DNA of 64,000 nt from Cacajao melanocephalus. Taxonomy: Eukaryota > Chordata > Mammalia > Primates > Pitheciidae. The stretch is taken from contig CAUYLG010039177.1 in the NCBI GenBank assembly GCA_963573385.1, positions 104,098 through 168,097 of the forward strand, given 5' to 3'. The stretch's first letter is position 1, and each line of letters begins with the position of its first letter. The notes below the pieces were generated by a model. That model ran no database searches, had not been told where the DNA came from, and saw nothing but the letters and a program-made list of their open reading frames with translations. Of this stretch, positions 53,095 through 64,000 are shown one piece after another. The translations under genes were made by a program, and so were the position numbers.

Positions 53095-55020
53095 AGAGAG
53101 TTAACTGAGGATTTACTTTTTTTTCAGTTATCATGGCTAAGATTTATTACAGCAAGAGGATGTAAAGCAAAAAAGAAAAAGACACATGGAGCAAAGTCTG
53201 GAGAAAACCAGGCACAAGCGTCTAAGAGTTCTTTCCCAGTGGAGTCACACAGGATGCATTTAATTTCTCTAGCAATGAGTTGTGACAACACATGTAAAAT
53301 GTTATCTACCAGAGAAGCTCATTAGAGACTCAGTGCCCAAGATTTTCACAGGGGGCTACTTACATAGGCATCCTCTGCCTAGCATACACCAAAATTTCAG
53401 ACTCCCAGAAGGAAAGCAGGTATTCTTCATAAATGGCATTGTTTGTACCGTTTAGGTACAGTGAGTCACTCTGATTAGAGAGTGGTGGGAACACTCCTGA
53501 AATCCAAATTTCTAGATGCCAAACAGTGCTAACTTTTCAAGTAGGACCTTCTAAGGAAAGTAGTCTCAGACCTGCTGTGTTAAAGTTTTGAGAATTTACA
53601 TTTTAAGCAAGTATCCAAATCGTTCTCAAAGTGGGGACCACAGTTGGAAGCATTGATTTAATATAAGATGCCAATCAGGAACTAGGCAAGTGTGGGACAG
53701 AGGGTTTTTCACTGTGGTCTTTCACTTTTTATAGGGGAGGAAAATCCTTCTTGAAATCCACTAGTTTTCTGTTTACGTTTCTTGGTCTGGAACACATTCA
53801 CATGCCCACCTGAAAGCTAATGATTGGTTTAGACAACAATTCATCTCCTGAAGCTAGACAAATGCCAATCCAACCAAAATCAGGTTTATGTCGTAGCATC
53901 CAGAGATAGATAGGGCTTCTGTTTCCAGAGCTTGGCCAAGTGAGTCCTCTCTCTTCAACTGCACAACCTGTGAGGTAAATAAAAGCAAGAATCTTTCCAT
54001 CAAGAGCCCTTTCCAGTGTCAGTTGGTGATCTTTTGAGATGTGGCAAAGTATTCTTCCCCTAATTCGTTGCTCCATGGAGTCAGCCGACCTTGCTCTACT
54101 ACTGAGGGTAGAAGGTGAGAGCATATCTGAACCATATGAGCAATTTTATCAGCTTTTCCTTAATACTTTGTCTAACAGGATCTGATTTAATGATGGAGTT
54201 CTTTAGGCTTTATCATTCTCCAGAAAGTTTTCTGTGAACACGCAGGCACATTTAAGTATTTGATTTCACCAAATATTAAAATTGGGATGAGTCCAATTCA
54301 AGAGCCTTAGATTCTAAATTAAGAGAGTAATCAAAAATAATTTATAAATAATTACCTCATCCTGTTATCTTTCTTCAATAGGTTTCAAGTGCTTCACTAA
54401 CATTTTTATTAATACTTTTCAAATTCTAACTCAGTTGAATTACACTGGGACAAGTATGACCAGATAATTTCCTCAAGGCCACAAAAGAAGCAAGAGTCAT
54501 TAGGTTTTAGGATGTCTACCCAAGAAATATTCCATAATGAATAAACTATGTATATCATTACTCAAAAAATCTGAAGGTCACTTCCCTAGAAAATAGCCAT
54601 TTCATAAATTAAGAATCAGTATAGACTGAACTTCCTAGAAACAGTATAAAATCCTAAAAAGGCTGATTCTACTTAAATATCCTGGCTGCCCTTCCAGTCT
54701 CATTCTCTTGGCCTTCTTGAACTTGAAGACAAACATTATCCATTACTTGTAGTAAACTGGAGTTGGAAAGATAAATGTTTTTGAATGTAAAAGATTATTC
54801 CACGACTTCCCTTAAAGACAAAGAGATCACAAAGATAGTCAAAAATAAAGATAATAACTACTCATATTTTGAAAAATTAGTTCGTCCTGTTCTTTACTAT
54901 AATAAAGCAGGCACAAATTAACCCCAACACTTCTGGAAAAGGGAAAAGTTATATAGTTGCAGATTCAGATCAAGCAAAGAACTCTTTCTGGCTGCCCATG
55001 GGACAACCTCACAACCTTTT
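53095..55020. other. Unassigned sequence
   Basis: No coding exon recognised. 53250-53400 has an LTR-like look ('aaaatgttatctaccagaga') but I cannot support a class. Confidence 0.4.
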
Positions 55021-55024
55021 TCAA

Positions 55025-55260
55025 CACCAGGCTTTAGACATACACTCTCCAATTTAGCAGCTACAAGCCACATGTGGTTATTGAGCACTTGAAATGTGGC
55101 TAATCTAAGTTGAGCTGTGAAATGCACTGGATTTTGAAGACTTTGTTCAAAAAAAAAAAAGAAAGTAAAATATTTCATTAAAGTTTTTAAAATGTGGTTA
55201 TATGTTGAGATGACGATAGTTTAGATATATTGAGTTAAATATAGTATGCTTTAAAAATTA
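55025..55260. mobile_element. MER-type DNA transposon relic
   Basis: 'tagcagctacaagccacatg', 'ttgagcacttgaaatgtggc' and 'ggattttgaagactttgttc' belong to a common hAT-like nonautonomous repeat. An A-run interrupts it at 55149-55160. Confidence 0.6.
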
Positions 55261-55279
55261 ATTATACCAGTTTCTTTCT

Positions 55280-55440
55280 ACCTTTGTAAAAATGCAGACT
55301 ACAAAATCATTTTGCACAGACTTCCTATTTCATTGATTAGGGAGTTAAGGCCCAAGTAATGAAGAATCTTTCCTAAAGTCACACAGAGCTCTTTGAATAT
55401 GACCCCACTCCCACCACGCCCCACTGCTATCCTAGCAATG
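55280..55440 (-). mobile_element. MIR-like fragment, antisense
   Basis: 'gggagttaaggcccaagtaa' and 'aaagtcacacagagctcttt' fit a diverged reverse-complement MIR. Confidence 0.45.
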
Positions 55441-56839
55441 CATCATTGTTTTGACTCGTTCGAATTCCTAATGTTATTTATAGACCGTGACCAGGTGGTT
55501 TTGTAACATAATGCACTTTTCTCAACTTAGAGTCGGAAATCCTTTCCACGGTCCTTGTTTAATATCCTGTAGCTCTTTCATTCTCTGAGTCCTTCCTAGA
55601 GACCAGAGAGCAATATAGCTTGTCTTTCCATTATCTCTTTACCCTCCTTCCTCCTTGGTAGTAGTGGGAGAATGAAGTTCGCATAAGTGTTTCTCTGTAA
55701 GTCTCAGAGCATAAGCCACTATTTCCAAAAGCCTATTTTCAAAATACACGTTTTCCTGCAAGTTAACCATTTTAAATGAAAGGGGAAATACACATCTCAT
55801 TTCTTGATTTTCCTCTCTTTCATCAAGATGGTTTCAACCCATGAAAACTAATGAGCAAAGACAGTGTTTTCACTGGTTCCCTTGGCAACGACTCCATCAC
55901 AAACTTTCTTCTAATACAAACTTCTTTCTATTAAAGGGACTGTGTGTCCATTTCTATAAAAAAACAAACTTTTTATAGTAACATTTTAAGCAGGTTGGGA
56001 CAGATTTAGGGACCAGGTTTTTTTTTTTCTTTTTTTCACTAGTTTCATACCGTTCATTTTATCAGGACCTGGAGACCTGAGGATCTGTATTCCTCAGAGG
56101 AATAAAGATGTTTTTCTCACCTTGTTTCCCCTTGGACTAATTATCTAGGAGGGTCCCCTTCTGTGGCAAGGAAGGCTCAATAGATTTGGCAGGAGACACT
56201 TGTGACACTATCAGCTGGGGCTCAGAAATGGAGTTAGGAGTAAGGGGCAAATTTTTTTTTAAAGGAACAAAGCTTAGGTATTTTTTAAGATGCTGATTTA
56301 GTGGGTTATTGAAAATGCTGCCCACATAGCCTTTTAACCCTCAAAGATATCAGATAACTTTTTTCTTGCAGTGAGATGAAGTGGCTGTCATTATCTCCGA
56401 AGGTCTGTATCATATTGGAATCTGTCAGTGCAGGTCAGGGAGTCCACGGTGCTCTAGGCCCAGCTCAGGGACTGAATTACATTTCCCCAGCACAATGGCC
56501 GCAGAATGGGTGGGTGCTTTGTCATTTAAACTGCATAAAGAGGCAGAAATTGATTTTTATTGTGGATCTTCATATCTAATAAAGCTCCAAGGGGCTCTTT
56601 TCTTCTCCGATTGAATAGCCATTGAATGCTTTCAATCTAGTTCTGTGTTTCATGCCTAAACTGAATAGCAGGAAGGCAGAAAATAGATGGGGGAAAAGAG
56701 GCCAAGTCACTTTCCAGATTGAAAAGGATATGGCAGAGAAATAAATAAAAAAAATAAAATAAGACTATTTGGAAAAGCATTTAAGTGGAAAGGGGAACTT
56801 TCTTGATGCTCTGGGGGGAAAATTGCTTTTTGAGGTGTG

Positions 56840-56874
56840 TTTGCGTGTGTGTGGGCATGCACACACACGTGCAA
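56840..56874. repeat. Near-palindromic GT/CA tract
   Basis: 'tttgcgtgtgtgtg' and 'cacacacacgtgcaaa' are inverted, with GGCATG between them. Alternating purine-pyrimidine, so a hairpin or Z-DNA candidate. Confidence 0.8.
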
Positions 56875-57814
56875 ATCCACTTGTAGGTATGTGTGGGCAA
56901 TCAGAGTACTTTATGTGCCTGTATGAAAATCTATTTATAATCAACTGACCAGAGCTAAAGTACTAACCATAAACTTACCTCTGAAAACCTACTCTGCCCG
57001 TCCTCAGGGCCCCCACCCAAAGAAACAGCCAGAACACGCTCCAAGTGCAGGGGCTCCACAGTGCGTGGAGCAGGTGAAGGGGAGCAATTGCTATTTTCCC
57101 TTCTGTGGAGGCTCAGGAATATTCTTTTCCAATGCATAAGGAGTTACAAAATCCCTCAATTTCATAATCTAAAAGATAATCAAAATTCTTGTAGACATCT
57201 CTACCTGCTAAATCTTGATTCCCTCCCTTAATGGGGCTTCCAAGGATACAGAGTTATTAAGGACTTTTTGAATTTTCACCGCAGCCAATCTCCTAAAAGC
57301 AGTCTGATTCTTCAGAGCTATGTGAGCATTTGAACTTTCAGCTTGGACCCAAATATCCAGTTCAGCTGAAGTATACTCAACACCTTTTCTAACCACAGCC
57401 CTACACCAAGCTGTCATCCCTTCTGGTCTAGATAGCCACACTTTTCATGTTTTCCTCCCCAGTATCCATTCTGCCTTCTTCTGGGAATAGCCCCCAATGT
57501 TTTTTCAGGGATCCCCCTTCTCCTCCCTCAGGCCAGTGATCTGAATGAGATCCACTACTGTCTCCAACCCTAAGCAAATTAGTCAATCATTTTTCCCTTC
57601 ATTGATCCATGGGTAGGCAAGTAGCCTAAACTCATCTAATCGGAATAACACATTTGCAGGAAGTAGGATAAAAAGATTTTTCATCCTGGACTGGAACATG
57701 GGAGGCTCGGAAGGTGGAGCTGTTGCTACCAAGTTGATCACATGAAGAGAAAACCTCCCTGAGAATAGAGCCAGCACACAGAGAAGAGCGGACCCAGCTG
57801 AGAGCTGAAACAAA

Positions 57815-57859
57815 ATCTAGCTTTACCTGATCTAGCTTCACTGGATCTAGCTTTACCTG
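57815..57859. repeat. Three tandem copies of a 15-bp unit
   Basis: 'atctagctttacctg', 'atctagcttcactgg', 'atctagctttacctg' at 57815, 57830 and 57845. Confidence 0.93.
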
Positions 57860-58657
57860 AAGCTTAGACTTATCTCTATACTTTGTATTTAAATGAGTTG
57901 ATATGTTCCCTTTGAAATCAATTTGGTTTGCTTTGAGTTTTGTTTTTCGCACAGAGAACAGAATTTCCTTATACAGTAGATGACTATCATTTGTAGAAAG
58001 GTCCTTAAGATTCAGTTTTCACATATATAAGCTCATTTAATGTAATCATGTAAATACCTTTATAAAATAGAATCTTTATATCTAATAAGGCTTTAAAAAA
58101 TCTTTTTTCAGACAAAAATACTACATTTCAGAAATGATGACACTGAGATCTAGAGCGGTTGTGACATACCAGATTGGAGTGTCAAAAATCAGCATTTCTA
58201 AAACCAAACTCCTCCCTTTCCCCCTCAGACTTGTTCATGCTCCTGTGAGCTCTGTCTCAAATGGGCATGTTCATCCCCTTAGGGACCTAGATAAGAATAC
58301 CAGAAGCAAACAAGACTCCTTTCTTCGCCGCATCTACTACATCTAATGAGTCACCAAATCCCTAGATTCTACCTCCTTGGTAGCCTTGGAACCTATCCCA
58401 GCCCCACCTTGCTTTTTGCCATCCCAGATACTCTCCTCTTCCCCTCATTTCATGGTATGTAACCTCTTAACAGCTGTTTTCTTTCTGCCTCACCCCACTC
58501 TGGTCCATCCTTCTTACAGCTATCAGAAAAAAGCCTTCTAAAACTGAACCCTAGTCAGGTGCCTCCTGTAATTCCTGGCATTCCAAGAGGTTATGATTTA
58601 TTTAAATTTAATTCCCTGGCATAATGTTTTCCTGTTTTGCCTGTTTTCACATCATGA

Positions 58658-58658
<1 letters not shown>

Positions 58659-58695
<37 letters not shown>
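58659..58695. repeat. CA microsatellite
   Basis: About 18 uninterrupted CA units. Confidence 0.95.
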
Positions 58696-58696
<1 letters not shown>

Positions 58697-60451
58697 ACCT
58701 AGTAACTGAAACAATATATTCACTTAATACTTACTCTTCCTATGTGAAATATTTTCTGATGTTTTCCATTCTATTCTATATTTTCCTTTAAAATGTTGGT
58801 CGTGACTATCTCAATCAGAGTTTCTTAATACAGGATAAATGGGCACTTAAACAAGGGCTGTGAATATATTTCAGAGGGTTCATAACTTTTAATGGGAAAT
58901 TTTACATCTTCATTTTTACTAGCTGAAACTGAAATTTAATGTTCCTTTCTATTATTAATGTAGGCAACAAACTGTAGTAGTATTAGCAGTACCTGTGACT
59001 TTATCACCAATAGAACTCACATATATATTTAGCTCATTGAAAATATCTTGAAATACTGTTTATGCTCTTCATTACTTTAAAAATATTTCCAGGGAATTTT
59101 TGTCTCCTCTCTTTACTTATTATGTTTCTCCTAGGCCTTGCCCTTTCTCATCCTCAATATTCTGTGTATTTATGGAAGTGATACACCTGTATGTACACTC
59201 AAATCTGAACACAAACACATAATGAAGCTCACTCACATATGTAGTTGATGTAGTTGTGTGCACATTACCATATACATACACTCATATTTTCAAACTCACA
59301 CATATATTCTTCCACACAACTAATTACAATTGTACACACACATAAACCTACCTATACTTGTGCATACACACGATTTCCCAGTTTTGCTTCTGAGAAAGAG
59401 TTGTCAACTCTTTCTCCTCTCTCCAATATGCCCCAGAGATGTGGTTCCTTCTTAAAGTCATTACTCCTCCAAGAACCTGCTGAGGGCCACAGCCTGGATG
59501 CACCAGCACCCTGATGACCATAAATAATGAATAATACAGAGAGACATACAATAGGATCAGAGGTAAGCAGTTCTAATTCCAACCAGCCATATCAGTTGAA
59601 CCAGCCCTCATTTTTAACACTTGGTTCTAACTTACAACTTTAATGTTGTAGACATTTTTTCCCAAATAACCTTAAATTTGGTGGAATAAGATGGGGTGAA
59701 AACACACACAGAACACTAATAGTCATTAACTCTTTTGAAACAGAGTATTTTGAGAGTCTATTGAAAGTTATCAACCATCTCATCAGCGAAAAACATCCTC
59801 TTAGTCACATGAAATTTTGTATAGAAATTTAAAGTGTTCTGGACCTCCTAAAGCTAAGCCTGAATTCTAAGAAATTATTCCCCACAATTTTATCCAGGAG
59901 ATTTGTGGATTTAACATTTATGATTTGGACAAGTTGGTGTCCCAAGTTCCATGGTCCATGGCCTCTTGTCAAATCTGAGATGCAGGTTCTATAACAGTTC
60001 TGAGATACAGAACAGGATTCTGTTCTGTATGAGGGTGGCAGGGCCAATCACCAAGCTCATGAGTGAGCCCAGCTGCTGCCTGCAAATCAGCAGTCCACAG
60101 TGCAGATCTACTCTAAGTCCAGGCCATGATAATCCTCAAGAAGTGATTGTACACTTTTTTTTTTTTTGTGAAAATGGCTCTGAAAAGAGAGCCAACTGCT
60201 AGAGCTGGTGATGGAAATGAAGAGATGGGAGAAAGTGATGGCTCCTAACTGAAACACGGCAGTTTGAGACAAGAGAAATATGTGTGCTCTTATGGTATAT
60301 GCTACAATGATATTGTTAATTCCCAAAGAGCTCAGGCTCTCAGCCATGTACATGCCTAGACTTGCAGGAATTACAAAAACAGATGTTGACAGAGGTCAGG
60401 CAAGTACCATAAATGAGTGAAGCATGGTAAGAGGCATGCACTCGGAGGATC

Positions 60452-60462
60452 CAAGATGGCCG
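60452..60462 (+). promoter_or_regulatory. YY1-type site at the L1 start
   Basis: CAAGATGGCCG, the core known to bind YY1 near +1 of human L1 and to position transcription start. Its presence shows the promoter end of this copy is retained. Activity is not implied. Confidence 0.8.
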
Positions 60463-61501
60463 AATAGGAACAGCTCCGAAGTGCAGTTCCCAGCAAGAAC
60501 AACGCAGAGGGCGAGTGCCCACCACATTTCCAAACAAATTTTCACTGCCCACAGACCAGGAGATTCCCAGGCCAAAAAACGACGTGAGTTTTCAGCAAGG
60601 TGGTTTCAGCCGGTGCCAGGTCGGCATACAGAAAGAAACTCACACAAATATGGGCAGCTGTTTCAACTGGCACCTGGAATGCCTGGAAGACAGAGCCACC
60701 CCTTCAACTGAAAGGGAGGGGGCTGAAACAGGGAGCAATGTGATCTGGCTCGGTGGGTACCACCCTCACAAAACAAGCAATCTGAAACGCTCTGGATTTG
60801 CAACAAGTGCAGATGGACCCAGGATGGTCCAGCTCAGTGGGGGGAAGGAAGGGTGACCACCACTACCGAGGCAGTCTGCCACTACTGAGGGAGTTCACAT
60901 AGCAGCTGGGCAGAGCCTGCAGCAGCTCAGCAACACCTCTGCTGGCAGACTGTGACTAGATTACTCTGTGCAGGACAGGGCACCTATGAAAAATGGCAGC
61001 AGCATGACAGGAACTTATAAATAAAGCCGACCTTCCTAGGACAGAGCACCTGGGAAAAGAGGTGGTTATGAGTTCCACTGCAGCAGACTTAAAAGTACCT
61101 GCCCAGCATCTCTGCATGGAACAGCAGAGCTCCCAACACAGCACTTGAGCTCCTATAAGGGACAGACTGTCTTCTTAAGCAGCTTCTCGACCCCCATATA
61201 CCAAAAGAGACACCTCATAAAGGAGAGCTCAGGCCGACATCTGGCAGGTAACCCTCTGGGATGAACATAACAGAAGAAGAAACCAGCAGCAACCCTTACT
61301 GTTCTGCAGCCCCTCTGGATATCCCAGCAAGCAGGGTCTGCAGTGGACCTCCAGCAGTCCTGCAGCAGAGGGGCCTGACTGTTAGAAGGAAAACTAAGAA
61401 ACAGAAAGAAATAACTTCATCATCAACAAAAAGGATGTCCACTCAGAGACCTCATCTGAAAGTCACAACTACAAAGACCACAGGTAGATAAAGCCACTAA
61501 G

Positions 61502-62544
61502 ATGGGAAGAAACCAATGCACAAAGGATGAAAACACCAAAAACCAGAACACCTCTCCTCCTCCAAAGGATCACAACTCCTTACCAGCTACGGATCAAAGA
61601 TGGATGGAGAATGAATCTGATGAATTGTCAGAAACAGGCTCCAGAAGGTGGGTAACAACAAACTTCTCAGAGCTAAAAGAACATGTGCTAACCCAATGCA
61701 AAGAAACTAAGAACCTAGAAAAAAGGTTAGATGAGATGCTAACTAGAATAAACAGCTTAGAGAAGAACATAAATGACTTGATGGAGCTAAAAAACACAGC
61801 ACGAGAACTTGGCAAAGCACACACAAGTTTCAATAACCAAATCAACCAAGCAGAGGAAAGGATATTAGAGATTGAAGATCAGCTCATAAAATAAAATGAG
61901 AAGTCAAGAATAGAGAAAAAAGAGTGAAAAGAAATGAACAAAGCCTCCAAGAAATATGGGATTATGGGAAAAGACCAAATCTACATTTGATACGTGTACC
62001 TGAATGTGACAGAGAGAATGAATCCAAGCTGGAAAACACTCTTCAGTATATTATCCAGGAGAACTTCCCCAACCCAGTAAGCCAGGCCACCATTCAAGTC
62101 CAGGAAATACAGAGAGCCCCACAAAGATATGCCTCAAGAAGAGCAACCCCAAGGCACATAATCATCAGATTCACCAGGGCTGAAATGAAGGAAAAAATGC
62201 TAAGGGCAGCCAGAGAGAAAGGTCAGGTTACCCATAAAGGGAAGCCCATCAGACTCACAGTGGATCTCTCAGCAGAAACCCTACAAGCCAGAAGAGAGTG
62301 GGGACCAATATTCAACATCCTTAAAGAAAAGAACTTTCAACCTAGAATTTTATATCTAGCCAAACTAAGCTTCATAAGCAAACGAGAAAGAAAATCCTTT
62401 ATGGGCAAGCAATTGCTGAGAGATTTCGTCACCACCAGGCCTGCCTTACAAGAGCTCCTGAAAGAAGCACTAAACAAAGAAAGGAACAGCCAGTACCAGC
62501 CACTCCAAAAACGTACCAAATGGCAAAGACCATGGATACAATGA
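61502..62544 (+). pseudogene. L1 ORF1 (RNA-binding chaperone), frameshifted
   Basis: Starts MGRNQCTKDENTKNQ, with an SPPPK motif and a coiled-coil segment rich in heptads (about 61640-61890). The frame ends at TAA 61892. A second frame begins just after (TGA at 61897) and continues with REKRVKRNEQSLQE, then the RRM and C-terminal domain through REWGPIFNILKEKNFQPRI to about 62544. The join implies an indel of one or two bases near 61885-61897. In L1, ORF1p coats the element RNA as trimers. This copy could not make the full protein. Confidence 0.93.
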
Positions 62545-62590
62545 AAAAAAATATGTCAACTAACTGGCAAAACATTCAGCTAGCATCAAA

Positions 62591-64000
62591 ATGGCAGGAT
62601 CAAATTCACACATAACAATATTAAACTTAAATGTAAATGGGCTAAATGCCCCAATCAAAAGACACAGACTGGAAAATGGGATAAAAAGTCAAGACCCATC
62701 AGTATGCAGTATTCAGGAAACCCATCTCATGTGCAAGGACATACATAGGCTCTAAATAAAGGGATGAAGGAAGATTTATCAAGCAAATGGAGACCAAAAA
62801 GAAAAAGCAGGAGTTGCAATCCTAGTCTCTGATAAAATGGACTTTAAACCAACAAAGATCAAAAGAGACAAAGAAGGGCATTACATAATGGTAAAAGGAT
62901 CAATGCATCAAGAAGAGCTAACAATCCTAAATATATACGCACCCAATATGGGAGCACCCAGGTACATAAAGCAAGTTCCTAATGACCTACAAAGAGTCTT
63001 AAGACTCCCACACAATAGTAGTGGGAGACTTTAACACTCCACTGTCAATATTAGACAGATCAATGAGACAGAAAATCAACAGGGATATCCAGGACTTGAA
63101 CTCAGACCTGGACCAAGCAGACCTTATAGACATCTACAGAAATCTCCACCCCAAATCCACAGAATATACATTCTTCTCAGCACCACATCGCACCTACCCT
63201 AAAATTGACCACATAATTGGAAGTAAATCACTCCTCTGCAAATGCAAAAGAATGGAAATCATAACAAACAGTCTCTCAGACCACAGTGCAATCAAATTAG
63301 AACTCAGAATTAAGAAACTACCTCAGAACAGTACAACTTCAAGGAAACTGAACAACGGGCTCCTGAATGTCAAATGGATAAATAATAAAATGAAGGCAGA
63401 AATAAAGATGTTCTTTGAAACCAACGAGAACGAAGACAAAACATACCAGAATCTCTGGGACACATTTAAAGCAGTGTCTAGAGGGACATTTATAGCAATA
63501 AAAGCCCACATGAGAAGCGAGGAAAGATCTAAAATTGACACCCTATCATTAAAATTGAAAGAGCTAGAGGAGCAAGATAAAAAAAACTCAAAGCTAGCAG
63601 AAGACAAGAAATAACTAAGATCAGAGCAGAACAGAAGGAGATAGAGACATAAAAAACCCTTCAAAAATCAATAAGTCCAGGAGCTGGTTTTTTGAAAAGA
63701 TCAACAAAATAGACAGACTGCTAGTAGATTAATAAAAAAGAAAAGGGAGAAGAATCAAATAGATGCAATAAAAAATGATAAAGGGGATATCACCACAGTT
63801 TCCACAGAAATACAAACTACCATCAGAAATTACTACAGAAAACTCTATGCACATAAACCAGTAAACCTGGAAGAAATGGAGAAATTCCTGGATGCTTGCA
63901 CCCTCCCAAACCTAAACCAAGAAGAAGCTGAAACCTTGAATAGACCAATAACAAGGACTGAAGTTGAGGCAGCAACCAATAGCCTACCAACCAAAAAAAG
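62591..64000 (+). pseudogene. L1 ORF2 (endonuclease / reverse transcriptase), broken and partial
   Basis: Starts MAGSNSHITILNLN. The APE-type endonuclease is recognisable: the QETH catalytic Glu block is in the first frame, and [10 protein letters not shown], with the catalytic Asp-His, is in another frame. Stops occur at 62753 and 62765, a frameshift lies near 63000-63021 and a stop at 63612. Similarity to the linker before reverse transcriptase continues in other frames to the window end. RT itself is beyond 64000. Confidence 0.93.

Larger units (their letters stand above)
55441..60440. other. Unique, repeat-poor sequence
   Basis: No coding exon recognised on either strand. It includes a possible conserved noncoding block (56350-56660), a purine-pyrimidine palindrome (56840-56874), a 15-bp triplication (57815-57859), a CA microsatellite (58659-58695) and an old L2-like stretch around 58360-58600. 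I see nothing else. Confidence 0.45.
60443..64000 (+). mobile_element. LINE-1 (simian L1P), 5' end to RT region, runs off the window
   Basis: Starts with 'ggaggatccaagatggccga', the +1 region of simian L1. It has a roughly 1.06-kb 5' UTR, ORF1 from 61502 and ORF2 from 62591, and is still inside ORF2 at 64000 ('cctaccaaccaaaaaaag', just before the conserved PGPDG part of reverse transcriptase). The 5' end is complete, so this is the start of a full-length insertion. Both ORFs carry frameshifts or stops, so it is not active. The 3' end and target-site duplication lie outside. Confidence 0.96.

Overview
The window is nuclear DNA from a primate. Seven dimeric Alu elements, MIR and L2-type SINE/LINE relics, MaLR/ERVL-type LTRs, and L1 copies from very old to fairly young fill much of it. 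One L1 has the simian-type 5' end with a CAAGATGGCCG start. The Alus and a young but non-human-like L1 point to a simian, perhaps a New World monkey. The species is an inference. There is no bacterial content, CRISPR array, tRNA or rRNA.

The only host protein-coding gene I can support is complement component C9, on the + strand. Four consecutive internal exons lie at 6842-7102, 11169-11409, 14506-14634 and 16147-16322. By homology they are exons 6-9 of the usual 11. All four are open, joined in phase and bordered by AG/GT splice sites. They encode most of the MACPF pore-forming domain, including the YGTHY signature. Upstream exons lie before the window. I could not find the last two exons (EGF-like/C-terminal part) in the 47 kb downstream. 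That means either a very long intron 9, exons I failed to recognise, or a partial or rearranged copy of C9.

Layout: 1-3.6 kb old antisense L1 with an Alu; 4.4-6.5 kb L1; 6.8-16.3 kb C9 exons, with introns holding MIR, MER5A, old L1 and Alu; 16.3-21 kb sparse unique sequence with MIR, Alu and an old DNA-transposon-like repeat; 21-25.2 kb stacked L1 fragments; 25.5-34 kb old antisense L1 and related repeats; 34-38 kb LTR-like, MIR and old repeats; 38-43.8 kb an L1 cluster with a solo MaLR LTR and a twin-primed L1 inversion; 44.3-47.1 kb paired AT-rich loci with a duplicated flank and a hairpin; 47-60.4 kb repeat-poor sequence with possible conserved noncoding blocks, two related LTR-like direct repeats and a hAT relic; 60.4-64 kb the 5' half of an L1 with broken ORF1 and ORF2, running off the window edge.

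Homology statements rest on recognition from memory of family consensus sequences. No alignment or database search was run. Boundaries of old repeats are approximate, to tens of bases.
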